A stretch of DNA of 64,000 bases from Rhizobium sp. TH135 (GTDB lineage Bacteria > Pseudomonadota > Alphaproteobacteria > Rhizobiales > Rhizobiaceae), in NCBI RefSeq assembly GCF_002855515.1, contig NZ_PKRP01000001.1:558001-622000 (forward strand), in the 5' to 3' direction. Below, piece by piece: positions 17,484 through 25,877 of this stretch. The notes below the pieces were generated by a model. It searched no databases and was not told the origin of the DNA. It saw only the letters and a list, made by a program, of their open reading frames with translations. Numbering within the stretch: position 1 is the stretch's first letter; each line of letters opens with the position of its first letter. The position numbers and the translations under genes are program-made.

Positions 17484-18080
17484 TCAGGCTGCGCGGCGCA
17501 GGCCCGTCGGCTGCGACAGCTTGCGACCGGACGGGACCACCATGCCGGCAGCTCCTTCGAGCCAGCCATGCACGAGTTCCAGCGCCAGGAAGCGGTCGCG
17601 CGCAAACGGACCCGGCATCACCAGATGCTGCGTCTTGTCGGCAAAGAAGCCGAAGCGCTCATAGTAAGGGGCGTCACCAACGAGAAGCACGGCGCCATGT
17701 CCGCGCTTGCGGGCCTCAAGAAGCGCTGCCCGCATCAAGGCGCCACCGATGCCCTTGCCGGCATGTGCCTCGTCGACCGCGAGCGGGCCGAGCAGAAGGG
17801 CGTCGATCGCCCTGCCCTCACGGCTGATGCCGGCTTCGACGTTCCACAGGCGGACTGTGCCGATGACATGGCCGGCAGCGTCACGGGCTACGAGGGCCAG
17901 GCCCTCGGCCGGAATCCGGCCGCTGCGGATCTTCTCCGACGACTTCTTGCGGCGATCCTTACCCATGGCGCGGTCGAGCAAAGCCTCGCGTGCCACGACG
18001 TCGGCCGGCGTTTCATGATCAATGACGAATGCAGGCGCCGGCGCGAAAAGCGCGCGCATGCTGGTCAGAACAGCGGCCAT
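17484..18080 (-). CDS. GNAT-family N-acetyltransferase (YhbS-like)
   Basis: The 198-residue protein has the acetyl-CoA-binding core of GNAT enzymes: LGPLAVDEAHAGKGIGGALMRAALLEARKRG (motif A, with Q/RxxGxG/A as AGKGIG) followed by VLLVGDAPYYERFGF. The N-terminal Lys/Arg-rich stretch KDRRKKSSEKIRSGRIPAEGLALVA is typical of the rhizobial YhbS-like group. It lies 69 bases downstream of the ornithine decarboxylase gene with no terminator between, so the two are probably co-transcribed. A polyamine or aminoacyl substrate is only a guess from context. Confidence 0.88.
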   Translation of the reverse strand: MAAVLTSMRALFAPAPAFVIDHETPADVVAREALLDRAMGKDRRKKSSEKIRSGRIPAEGLALVARDAAGHVIGTVRLWNVEAGISREGRAIDALLLGPLAVDEAHAGKGIGGALMRAALLEARKRGHGAVLLVGDAPYYERFGFFADKTQHLVMPGPFARDRFLALELVHGWLEGAAGMVVPSGRKLSQPTGLRRAA

Positions 18081-18149
18081 TCTGGCCTCCTATCCCAAGC
18101 GATGACGATGATTGTGAAGGTCCGTGCCGGCTGGCCGGCACGGGAGACG

Positions 18150-19283
18150 TCAGATGACGTAGGACTTCAGCGGGTCGAAGCCATTGAACGCCACCGCCGA
18201 ATAGGTGGTGGTGTAGGCGCCGGTGCCCTCGATCAGAACCTCGTCGCCGATCGAAAGCGAGATCGGCAGCGGATACATGTTCTTCTCGTACATCACGTCG
18301 GCCGAATCGCAGGTCGGACCGGCGAGAACGCAGGGCTCCATCGCGTCGGCGTCATGGGCGGTGCGGATCGGGTAACGGATCGCTTCGTCCATGGTTTCGG
18401 CGAGACCGCCGAACTTGCCGATGTCGAGGAACACCCAGCGGTGCTCATCGTTGTCAGACTTCTTCGAGATCAGCACGACCTCGGCCTTGATCACGCCGGC
18501 ATTGCCGACCATGCCGCGGCCCGGCTCGATGATGGTCTGCGGGATGTTGTTGCCGAAGTGCTTCTTCAGCGACGCCTTGATTGCCAGGCCATAAGCTTCT
18601 GCCGACGGGATGTCGCGCAGGTACTTGGTCGGGAAACCACCACCCATGTTGACCATCTGGAGGACGATGCCCTGCTTGGCCAGCGAGTTGAACACGCGCT
18701 TGGCATCGGCAAGAGCGCCGTCCCAGGCATCGACCTTGGTCATCTGCGAACCAACATGGAACGAGACGCCGAAGGATTCGAGTCCGAGCTGGTGTGCGTA
18801 GACGAGAACGTCGACGGCCATCTGCGGCACGCAGCCGAACTTGCGGGAAAGCGGCCATTCGGCGCCTTCGCCGTCCGTCAGGACGCGGCAGAACACACGA
18901 GCGCCAGGAGCAGCACGGGCGATCTTCTCGACTTCCTCGTGGCTGTCGACGGCATAGAGGTTGACGCCGAGTGCGAAGGCACGCGCGATGTCACGCTCCT
19001 TCTTGATGGTGTTGCCGAACGAGATGCGCGAAGCATCTGCACCGGCATCGAGCGCCATCTGGATCTCGGCAACGGAAGCGCAGTCGAAGTTCGAGCCCAG
19101 CGAGGCCAGGAGCTGGAGGATCTCCGGCGCCGGGTTCGCCTTGACTGCGTAGTAGATGGCGCTGTCCGGCAGGGCATGACGGAAGGCACCGAAATTGTCG
19201 CGCACGACGTCGAGGTCGACCACGAGGCAGGGACCTTCGGGACGTCGGGTGTTGATGAAGTCGAGGATGCGAGCAGTGGTCAT
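18150..19283 (-). CDS. Ornithine (lysine/ornithine) decarboxylase, PLP fold III
   Basis: The 377-residue enzyme is an alanine-racemase-fold PLP decarboxylase of the eukaryotic-like ODC family. Visible are the PLP-lysine motif YYAVKANP (near residue 45), HVGSQ, the glycine loop NMGGGFPTKY, EPGRGMVGNAG, and the active-site cysteine in GPTCDSADVMY near the C-terminus. It makes putrescine from ornithine (and, in related enzymes, cadaverine from lysine). The start is ATG 19283 with GGAAGG nearby; the frame is open further upstream but that is leader sequence. A leader of about 400 nt with several perfect hairpins, matching the speF leader context, precedes it. Confidence 0.92.
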   Translation of the reverse strand: MTTARILDFINTRRPEGPCLVVDLDVVRDNFGAFRHALPDSAIYYAVKANPAPEILQLLASLGSNFDCASVAEIQMALDAGADASRISFGNTIKKERDIARAFALGVNLYAVDSHEEVEKIARAAPGARVFCRVLTDGEGAEWPLSRKFGCVPQMAVDVLVYAHQLGLESFGVSFHVGSQMTKVDAWDGALADAKRVFNSLAKQGIVLQMVNMGGGFPTKYLRDIPSAEAYGLAIKASLKKHFGNNIPQTIIEPGRGMVGNAGVIKAEVVLISKKSDNDEHRWVFLDIGKFGGLAETMDEAIRYPIRTAHDADAMEPCVLAGPTCDSADVMYEKNMYPLPISLSIGDEVLIEGTGAYTTTYSAVAFNGFDPLKSYVI

Positions 19284-19680
19284 CGATGTAACCTTCCATA
19301 TTCCAGCGATACCCGAAGCTGCCAAGCTTCGGATGGACAAAGGACGGCGAGACATCGCTCGAAACCAGTCGGTGGAGACACCGGTACCGTACGAACGCTC
19401 GACGCGCGAAACGATGGATCAACGCACTCTGGAAACGAGTACAATAATCCGCTTTGTCTGCCATGGATTGGAGGGAGACCCTACCGCACTTCCGGCAATG
19501 ATGGTGTGCCTCTGAAGTAACTCCAGCTGATGGAAAGCCGGAAGAGACTAGAAAGGCCCGCACCGTCGTTGCTTCGTATGTCCTCGCATTTTCCGGTTGG
19601 CCGGAATAGCGACTGGAGGGGTTAGTTCCAGGTACCTTACCGATGACCTCACCTTAGGGATTAATCCCCATTCGAGGGTC
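19284..19680 (-). promoter_or_regulatory. Structured 5' leader of ornithine decarboxylase gene (speF-like RNA)
   Basis: On the minus strand the leader holds, in order: GGTA-AGG-TACC (19631-19641), CTGGA/TCCAG (19613-19631), a perfect TTCCGG-CCAA-CCGGAA tetraloop hairpin (19591-19606), and close to the start codon an 8-bp CCGAAGCT-TGGC-AGCTTCGG hairpin (19313-19332). Alphaproteobacterial ornithine decarboxylase genes are known to carry the conserved speF RNA element (Rfam) at this place. I match it by context and by the clustered hairpins; I cannot run the covariance model. The ends given are approximate. Confidence 0.55.
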
Positions 19681-19850
19681 GGCGGACACACACGGGCACG
19701 TGCGACTTTGGGCTGAACACGAGATAAGAAATGTGTCGATCATAATCAAGAGGTTTTTTCGCCCCTGGTTAATTTTGCCGACTTGGACACTTTTCTTTGA
19801 ACAATTTCCTCCATACGTTCACAAATAGCGGTAAATTTTGGGGGATTGGG

Positions 19851-20744
19851 ATGGACACGCTCACTCGTATTCGTGCCTTCATCGATGTGGTCGAAGCCGA
19901 GGGCTTTTCCGCAGCCGCCCGCAAGACAGGCCGCTCCAAGGCGCTTTTGTCCAAATATGTCAGAGAGTTGGAGGATGAGCTCGGCGCTTTGCTGCTCAAC
20001 CGCACCACACGGCAATTCTCGCTGACCGAGGCCGGCCACACCTATTTCCGGACGGCTGCCGACATCCTGAAGGAGATCGACAACCTCGCGGATCTCGTGC
20101 GCGAGAACAATGCCGACCTCAAGGGCAAGCTTAAAGTGACGGTCCCCCGCACCTTCATCGATGCCGATGTCGGCCAGTCGCTCATCGATTTCGCCAAGGA
20201 GAACCCGCAGATCTCGCTCGAGATCGTCGCGGAAGATCGATTCGTCGACCTGATCGAAGAGGGTTTCGACCTGGGCATCCGAATCACGAAGCTCGACGAT
20301 TCCGGCATGATTGCCCGCAAGCTCTCCGACTTCCGGGTCTACGCCTGCGCCACGCCAGCCTTCATCGCCGAAAATGGACCGCTGACGCATCCGAGCGAAC
20401 TCTCTCGCATCCCGTTCCTCATCGACACCAACTCCCGGTCCCACAACAGCCTGCGCTTTCTCGATACCGATGGCGACATGATCTCGGTCAGCGTCACAGG
20501 CCCGATCGAGGTGAATAGCCCTCTCGCAACCCTCAGGGCTGCCCGCGCCGGCATGGGCATCGCGATGATCCCCGACTTCATCGCCCGCCCCTATCTGGCC
20601 TCCGGCGAACTCGTCTCGCTCTTCGACGATTTCATCGCCAAGGATCGCGGCATCTGCGCCGTCTATCCCCATCGCCGCTATCTGCCGGCCAAGGTCCGCG
20701 CCTTCGTTGACTACCTTCACGCATGGTTCAAGCGCTATTCCTGA
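19851..20744 (+). CDS. LysR-family transcriptional regulator
   Basis: The 297-residue regulator has the LysR N-terminal helix-turn-helix (RIRAFIDVVEAEGFSAAARKTGRSKALLSKYVRELEDELGALLLNRTTR) and the substrate-binding domain (LKVTVPRTFIDADVG ... GFDLGIRI ... GMGIAMIPDFIA). It belongs to the DsdC/AaeR-like group with an N-terminal MDTLTRIRAF. ATG 19851 follows a G-rich run; an upstream ATG at 19797 has no ribosome site. It points toward the DUF1007-NicO pair but no metal link is apparent from its sequence. Confidence 0.9.
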   Translation: MDTLTRIRAFIDVVEAEGFSAAARKTGRSKALLSKYVRELEDELGALLLNRTTRQFSLTEAGHTYFRTAADILKEIDNLADLVRENNADLKGKLKVTVPRTFIDADVGQSLIDFAKENPQISLEIVAEDRFVDLIEEGFDLGIRITKLDDSGMIARKLSDFRVYACATPAFIAENGPLTHPSELSRIPFLIDTNSRSHNSLRFLDTDGDMISVSVTGPIEVNSPLATLRAARAGMGIAMIPDFIARPYLASGELVSLFDDFIAKDRGICAVYPHRRYLPAKVRAFVDYLHAWFKRYS

Positions 20745-20833
20745 GCCATAGAGCCGGCACAGGGTCCCACTTTTGTCCCAATCATCGGACAGGGAGAGAC
20801 CAACAGCTGGAATTCGGGAAGGGTATTCAAAGC

Positions 20834-21478
20834 ATGCGGAAGAGGCTCGGTTACTGCGCGGCCGGAGCGGTCATGGCGTTTGCATCGCCGGCCCTCTCCC
20901 ATCCGCACATCTTTGCCGAGGCCCGCGTGGAGATCGTCGCGACGGATGACGGCATGCTGAAGGAACTGCGCAATGTCTGGCGCTTCGACGATATCTTCTC
21001 CTCCAGCGTCCTCATGGATTTCGACAAGAACAGCGACCTGAAGCTGGACCACAGTGAGTTGAACGAGATCGGCAACACGATCCGCGATTCTCTCGGCGAC
21101 TACAGCTATTTCACCTTCATCTCGAAGGACGGGGCATCGAGCGAGATCGCAAAGCCCGAGATCTTCAATGTCGACTTCAAGGACAACCAGCTTCTCGTCT
21201 TTTTCGTCGCCAAGCCCAAGACACCACTGAAGATCGGCGGCCGCATGACCTTCGGCGTCTATGATCCCACCCTCTACACGGCGATCGACTTTGCCAAGGA
21301 CGAGGACATGGTGGTCGAGGGCAAGCCTTTCGAGGCCTGCACCCACAAGGTCGTCCGCCCCGATCCCGACCAGGTGATCGCCCAGAACCAGTCCAATCTG
21401 ACCGAAGCCTTCTTCAACGATCCGGCCGGCACCGACATGGGCAAGCTCTTCGCCACGCGGCTGGAGGTGACATGCTGA
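20834..21478 (+). CDS. DUF1007 periplasmic protein of a nickel/cobalt transport pair
   Basis: The 214-residue protein has a signal peptide ending PALSHPH, with the characteristic SHPHIFAEARVEI start of DUF1007 proteins, whose histidines right after the cleavage site could bind metal. It also has an EF-hand-like DFDKNSDLKLDHSE stretch. Family members sit next to NicO-type nickel/cobalt permeases, as here: the stop codon lies inside the first codons of the permease gene (7-base overlap at 21472-21478). A role in presenting or sensing the exported metal is inferred. ATG 20834 gives a standard signal peptide; the frame is open further 5'. Confidence 0.85.
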   Translation: MRKRLGYCAAGAVMAFASPALSHPHIFAEARVEIVATDDGMLKELRNVWRFDDIFSSSVLMDFDKNSDLKLDHSELNEIGNTIRDSLGDYSYFTFISKDGASSEIAKPEIFNVDFKDNQLLVFFVAKPKTPLKIGGRMTFGVYDPTLYTAIDFAKDEDMVVEGKPFEACTHKVVRPDPDQVIAQNQSNLTEAFFNDPAGTDMGKLFATRLEVTC

Positions 21479-22590
21479 AGATTGCCGGGCATCCGTCCCT
21501 CGCACGCTTCGTCCTCGCCGTCCTTCTGTGCCTCCTGCTCGCCGGCTTCGCGCACGCCGCCTCCCCGCTCGGCATCGGCACGGCCGAACCGAGCTACCGG
21601 CCGACAGGTGGCCCCTTCGCCGAGCTGCTTGTCTGGATCAATACGCATCAACAGGCCTTCTACCGATCCTTGACGAATGCCCTCAAGGCCATGCGCGAGG
21701 ATCCCTGGAGCCTTGTGACTCTCGTCGGCCTCTCCTTTGCATACGGTGTTTTCCATGCCGCAGGCCCCGGCCATGGCAAGGCTGTCATCTCGTCTTACCT
21801 GCTTGCCAACGAGATCGAGCTTCGCCGCGGCATCCTCGTCTCCTTCGTCTCGGCCTTCCTGCAGGCGGTCGTCGCGATCACGGTCGTCGGCGTCACCTAC
21901 TTGGCTCTGCGCGGCACATCGATCAGCATGACCGACGCAACGCGGACGCTCGAAATCGCAAGCTACGCGATGATCGTGGCCTTTGGCATCTGGCTCCTGA
22001 TCCGCAAGCTGAGAGCATCCTTCGCCACCTCGGTGCAGACCGCGGGCACCGGCGCGCTGTTCGGCACCCCGGAAACACCCACCACCAGCAGCGTCACCGC
22101 CTCGCTCTTTGCCGAACCGGCGACAACAGCGACGCCCCGCGAAACGGGTGCCTCCCGCTTCCGCGCCATGGCAGTCGCCCATGATCATGACGCGCTGGCC
22201 CCCGGCTCCGTCTGCCATGAATGCGGGATCGCCCATGTGCCGGATCCGGGCCTGGTCAGCGGCAGCACATTCAGCCTGCGGGATGCTTGGTCGGCGGTGA
22301 TTGCGGTCGGAATGCGCCCCTGCTCCGGTGCGCTGCTGGTCATGACCTTTTCGCTGCTGAACGGCCTGCTGCTCGGCGGCATCCTGTCCGTGCTCGCCAT
22401 GGCGCTTGGCACGGCCATCACCGTCTCAGTGCTGGCAAGCCTCGCCGTCGGCGCCAAGAGCGTCGCTCTCAGGCTCTCCGGCCCCGGCTCCCGTAGAGCC
22501 GGCATTGTCGCAAGCGCAATCGAAGTGGGCGCTGCTCTGCTGGTGATACTGCTCGGGAGCCTGCTTCTTGCCGCAAGTCTGACCGCCTGA
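21472..22590 (+). CDS. NicO/RcnA-type nickel/cobalt transporter
   Basis: The 372-residue membrane protein has the NicO signature HAAGPGHGKAVISSYLLAN near residue 95, a central hydrophilic loop containing HDHDALAPGSVCHECGIAH with metal-binding His/Cys, and the second conserved helix region AVIAVGMRPCSGALLVMTF. RcnA-like proteins export Ni2+ or Co2+. It is translationally coupled to DUF1007. No RcnR-type regulator is visible next to it, so its control is unclear. Confidence 0.9.
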   Translation: MLKIAGHPSLARFVLAVLLCLLLAGFAHAASPLGIGTAEPSYRPTGGPFAELLVWINTHQQAFYRSLTNALKAMREDPWSLVTLVGLSFAYGVFHAAGPGHGKAVISSYLLANEIELRRGILVSFVSAFLQAVVAITVVGVTYLALRGTSISMTDATRTLEIASYAMIVAFGIWLLIRKLRASFATSVQTAGTGALFGTPETPTTSSVTASLFAEPATTATPRETGASRFRAMAVAHDHDALAPGSVCHECGIAHVPDPGLVSGSTFSLRDAWSAVIAVGMRPCSGALLVMTFSLLNGLLLGGILSVLAMALGTAITVSVLASLAVGAKSVALRLSGPGSRRAGIVASAIEVGAALLVILLGSLLLAASLTA

Positions 22591-22595
22591 GGCGA

Positions 22596-22997
22596 TCAGC
22601 CCTCGTCAGCCTCATGGCTGCGCTGATGACGCGAGCGCAGCCAGAGGATGAGGAAGATCGCCATCAAGGCGACGGCACCAACCAATGCGCCGAGTTCCGG
22701 CGAATAACGGCCGAGCCAGAGTACGACCGTCGGCACCACAAGCATCAGTCCGAAGATTACGGCGACAACGACAGCGGCCTGTTTCGTCTGCGAACGCGGG
22801 GACAGTTCAGCACCGTCTTTCCGCATAGCCTTCCTCGGCTCCGGCAGGAAACGGAAGGCATAGACGACGAGACCGATCGCCACGCAAAGGCCGACCGACC
22901 AGGCAACGGTCGCGCTCTTGTAGCTCGCATAGGCGAGTGCGGCGACAACCACAGCCGTGCCGACATTGAGAATGATGCTGAAGATGTTCGGCTTCAC
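22596..22997 (-). CDS. Small four-helix membrane protein of unknown function (GTG start)
   Basis: The 133-residue protein has four hydrophobic segments (SIILNVGTAVVVAALAYA, AWSVGLCVAIGLVVYAF, AAVVVAVIFGLMLVVPTVVLWLG, LGALVGAVALMAIFLILWL) and charged loops. I do not recognise a family. GTG 22997 is the most plausible start (AGGA nine bases ahead), because the upstream frame reads through the end of the GNAT gene. It lies 14 bases after the GNAT gene, so they form one unit. Confidence 0.7.
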   Translation of the reverse strand: MKPNIFSIILNVGTAVVVAALAYASYKSATVAWSVGLCVAIGLVVYAFRFLPEPRKAMRKDGAELSPRSQTKQAAVVVAVIFGLMLVVPTVVLWLGRYSPELGALVGAVALMAIFLILWLRSRHQRSHEADEG

Positions 22998-23011
22998 GGT
23001 GTCATTTCCTA

Positions 23012-23701
23012 TCAGGTCGCGGAGGCTGCGATTTCGGCCCGCAGCTCTTCCAGCCGACGCATCTGGCGTCCGGCATCGTCGAAATTTTGAGGATCGAGCC
23101 AGGCCTCGAAGGCAGCCCGGATGAGTGGCCATTCGCCGTCGATCATCGAGAACCAGGCCGTGTCACGATTTTTGCCCTTGGACAGCATATGCTGGCGGAA
23201 GATGCCTTCGAAGCTAAAGCCATAGCGCTTGGCCGTCACCTTGCTGGGCTCATTCTCGTTGTGGCACTTCCACTCGTAGCGGCGATAGCCGAGATCATCG
23301 AAGACATGCCGGGCGAGCAGATAGTGCGCTTCCGTCGCAAGCGGCGAACGGCTCATTGCGGGACCATGCGCCACGCCACCGACCTCGACCACGCCATTTG
23401 CCGGATCCGGCCGCATATAGTTGGCCATGCCAACGACCTTGCCGGTCGCCTTGTCCCGAAACACTTCCGTGACCCATCCGCCCTTCTGGACGGCGCTCAG
23501 CCAGGCATCGAAATCCTCGATGCCCTTGAAGTCCGGCTGCGCGAAATAAGTCAGAAGCGGGTTGATCGCCATGCCGCCCAGCCCATCCCAGAGGGCCTCG
23601 AGATGAACAGCACGCCCATAAGGCTCGACCACGACAAAACGACCCTCCAGCCTGACGGGCTGGGGAGCCGGACATCCCTTGAAGCTGGATAGGTCACGCA
23701 T
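23012..23701 (-). CDS. GNAT N-acetyltransferase (RimJ/RimL type)
   Basis: The 229-residue protein has the RimJ/RimL-like layout: VRLEGRFVVVEPYGRAVHLEALW at the N-terminus, a central VVEVGGVAHGPAMSRSPLATEAHYLLARHVFDDLGYRRYEWKCHNENEPS block with the conserved ExxNxxS near its end, and RYGFSFEGIFRQHML. This subgroup (often annotated as a GNAT of the 2-oxo/acetyl type) acetylates protein N-termini or small amines; the substrate is unknown. The small membrane protein follows 14 bases downstream. Confidence 0.88.
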   Translation of the reverse strand: MRDLSSFKGCPAPQPVRLEGRFVVVEPYGRAVHLEALWDGLGGMAINPLLTYFAQPDFKGIEDFDAWLSAVQKGGWVTEVFRDKATGKVVGMANYMRPDPANGVVEVGGVAHGPAMSRSPLATEAHYLLARHVFDDLGYRRYEWKCHNENEPSKVTAKRYGFSFEGIFRQHMLSKGKNRDTAWFSMIDGEWPLIRAAFEAWLDPQNFDDAGRQMRRLEELRAEIAASAT

Positions 23702-23809
23702 GGCAAAGTCTCGGGGTCAAACAATTGCCCGAGGCTTAAGTCACGCAGGCGGCAAAGGCAACCGCCGTCGCGGACACCCGGGTGGACCGGATGCCGCAGA
23801 CGCGTGGCG

Positions 23810-24508
23810 TCAAAGGCTGATCTTGGCAGAGGCGACGGTCGCCTCGATATGGTCGACCAGCGCATCCGGAAGCCCAAGGCGGCCGGCAAGCATGTCGAGA
23901 TAGCCACGCTCCGTGCGGGTATCCGGCTCGATCGTCAGGCGCGAGGCAGTGTAGATCTCGACGCGCTGCTCTTCGGTCTTGGCCGAGGCAACCAGCGTGT
24001 CCAGATCGATCGGCTTGGCAAGCTCGGCCTCGATGAAGGCTTCCGCCTCGGCGCCGAGGCCAGACAGATGAACCTTGTCCATGATCCGCGCCCGTTCGCT
24101 CGCATCGATATGGCCGTCGGCCTTGGCGGCGGCGATCATCGCGCGCACCAGCGACAGGGCAAAATCATCGGAGACAGCCTGGGGCTCGGTGCTGAAGGGC
24201 GAATCCTTCGGCGGCGGCAGGAGTTCAGGCAATGACTGGGTCGGTTCGGGCTTCTGACCAGCCTGGTAATTCTTGTAGGCCTGGTAGCCGAGACCGGCGA
24301 TGACGGCGAGACCGCCGAGCTTCAGGGCATTGCCGCCGAGCGAGCGTCCGGTCTTCGTGCCGAGCAGCACAGCCGCAAGAGCCCCGCTCTTCCAGGGATT
24401 GGCCTTCGCCATGCCCAGGAGATCGTTCCCCTTCTGGCCGAGCGACCCTGATGCTCCCGGCATCTGCGATCCCAGAAATTGATCCAGCAGCTTCTTGGCG
24501 TCGAACAT
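23810..24508 (-). CDS. DUF533/TerB-like protein (YebE type)
   Basis: The 232-residue protein has an N-terminal Gly/Ala/Lys-rich half with a short hydrophobic segment (GNALKLGGLAVIAGLGYQAY) and a C-terminal TerB-like all-alpha domain: ALSLVRAMIAAAKADGHIDASERARIMDKV and MLAGRLGLPDALVDHIEA. DUF533 proteins such as YebE are inner-membrane associated and induced by envelope stress in enterics; function is undefined. The ATG at 24508 has AGGAG six bases upstream; the codon before it is GTG. Confidence 0.82.
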   Translation of the reverse strand: MFDAKKLLDQFLGSQMPGASGSLGQKGNDLLGMAKANPWKSGALAAVLLGTKTGRSLGGNALKLGGLAVIAGLGYQAYKNYQAGQKPEPTQSLPELLPPPKDSPFSTEPQAVSDDFALSLVRAMIAAAKADGHIDASERARIMDKVHLSGLGAEAEAFIEAELAKPIDLDTLVASAKTEEQRVEIYTASRLTIEPDTRTERGYLDMLAGRLGLPDALVDHIEATVASAKISL

Positions 24509-24595
24509 CACGGTCTCCTTGTTGTCTCTGTCGCTCCCTAGATAGGAAGCGACTTCGACATTACAAAGAGGATGGCGATGAAGCTGGCTTAAATG

Positions 24596-25234
24596 TCACC
24601 CCTTGAGGGCTGCAGCTTCGCTGGCAAGCTTGGTGATACCAGCCCAGTCGCCGGCAGACACCAGTTCCTTCGGCGCGACCCAGGAGCCGCCGACGCAGAC
24701 GACGTTCGGTAGCGACAGGTAATCCATGGCGTTCTTCAAAGAGATGCCGCCGGTCGGGCAGAACAGCGTGCCGGCAAGCGGCGAAGACAGGGCCTTGAGG
24801 TAAGCGGCGCCACCGGCCTGTTCGGCGGGGAAGAACTTCAAAACCTTGTAGCCTTCTTCGCGCAGCGCCATGACTTCGGATGCGGTCGCCGCACCGGGCA
24901 GAAGCGGAATGTCGGACTGACGCGCGACGTCGAGCAGTTCCTGCGTCGTGCCGGGGCTGACGATGAACTGCGAGCCGGCATCGACAGCTGCGGCATAATG
25001 AGCGGCATTGAGGATGGTGCCGGCGCCGACCACGGCACCTTCGACTTCCTGAGCAACGAGGCGCACCGCTTCCAGGGCTGCCTCGGTGCGCAGCGTGATC
25101 TCGATTGCCTTCAAACCGCCTGCGACAAGTGCGCGCGCCAGGGGCACGGCGGTCTTGGCATCTTCGATGATCAGGACCGGCACGACCGGCTGCAGCTTCA
25201 GGGTGGAGAGGAGCTTTTCGGTTTTGTCGCCCAT
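24596..25234 (-). CDS. eda: 2-dehydro-3-deoxy-phosphogluconate (KDPG) aldolase
   Basis: The 212-residue enzyme is the class I KDPG aldolase of the Entner-Doudoroff pathway, splitting KDPG into pyruvate and glyceraldehyde 3-phosphate. Catalytic Glu45 (AIEITLRT) and Schiff-base Lys133 (VLKFFPAE) are present, with the phosphate loops GAGTIL, LLPGAATASE and FCPTGGI. The length is normal. The gene stands alone here, apart from edd and zwf, as is common in rhizobia. The Entner-Doudoroff pathway is the main sugar route in that group, which fits the sugar genes later in the window. Confidence 0.95.
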   Translation of the reverse strand: MGDKTEKLLSTLKLQPVVPVLIIEDAKTAVPLARALVAGGLKAIEITLRTEAALEAVRLVAQEVEGAVVGAGTILNAAHYAAAVDAGSQFIVSPGTTQELLDVARQSDIPLLPGAATASEVMALREEGYKVLKFFPAEQAGGAAYLKALSSPLAGTLFCPTGGISLKNAMDYLSLPNVVCVGGSWVAPKELVSAGDWAGITKLASEAAALKG

Positions 25235-25388
25235 GGCAGGACCCTCTTTTAAAACGATTAGATCGGCAATTCACTAACCCGCGCCGACCGCGATGTCGAG
25301 ACCGACAGGTAGCACGGAATCTTTCGGGTTTCCTAACACCTCCGCCTCCGCTATGGTCACATGGCGTAATATTTCGGAGCGTGAGTGT

Positions 25389-25877
25389 ATGGCGAAGGAA
25401 ATCGAGCGCAAGTTTCTCGTCCGGACCGATGGCTGGAAAAGTGCCGTCACTTCCGAGACGAAAATCCGGCAGGCCTATATTGCAGCCGAAACGGATCGCT
25501 CCGTCCGCGTCCGCACACGCAACGACCAGACCGCCCAGCTGACCATCAAGTTCGGCAAAGGCCATCTCATCCGCGACGAATTCGAATATCCGATAGCCCA
25601 TGACGATGCGCTGGAAATGCTGGCCTTTTCGATTGGCAACGTCATCGAGAAGACCCGCTACACGGTCGACTTCGAAGGCTTCACCTGGGAGATCGATGTC
25701 TTCGAAGGTGTCTATCGCGGGCTCATCACCGCAGAGGTCGAGATGGGCTCGGAAGACGACGCCCCAGCCCTCCCGGCATGGCTCGGCCGTGAAGTGACAG
25801 GCGACAAGCGCTATTCCAACCAGGCCCTTGCCACCGAGCGCATGCGGCCGGAGCTGGTGCATGCCATATCGCATTAG
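25389..25877 (+). CDS. CYTH-domain triphosphate-binding protein
   Basis: The 162-residue protein opens with the CYTH motif EIERKFLV and shows the tunnel-lining charged strands (IRQAYI, RSVRVRTRNDQTAQLTIKFG, RYTVDFEGFTWEIDVFEG, LITAEVEM). CYTH proteins bind or hydrolyse triphosphates; bacterial ones include short-chain polyphosphatases and, more rarely, adenylate or thiamine-triphosphate enzymes. The following gene encodes a CHAD protein and overlaps this one by 17 bases, suggesting joint action on inorganic polyphosphate. ATG 25389 is used because the EIERKFL motif starts at residue 4, as in the family. Confidence 0.9.
   Translation: MAKEIERKFLVRTDGWKSAVTSETKIRQAYIAAETDRSVRVRTRNDQTAQLTIKFGKGHLIRDEFEYPIAHDDALEMLAFSIGNVIEKTRYTVDFEGFTWEIDVFEGVYRGLITAEVEMGSEDDAPALPAWLGREVTGDKRYSNQALATERMRPELVHAISH

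Noticed and set aside
19284-19500. Possible leader peptide frame (starting MADKADYCTRFQ, minus strand) in the decarboxylase leader
   Set aside because: No ribosome site precedes its ATG and the frame runs into the decarboxylase gene. The enteric SpeFL peptide is not evident in it.
17568-19520. 650-codon + strand frame across GNAT and decarboxylase genes
   Set aside because: Antisense to two well-supported enzymes; its protein shows no recognisable features.
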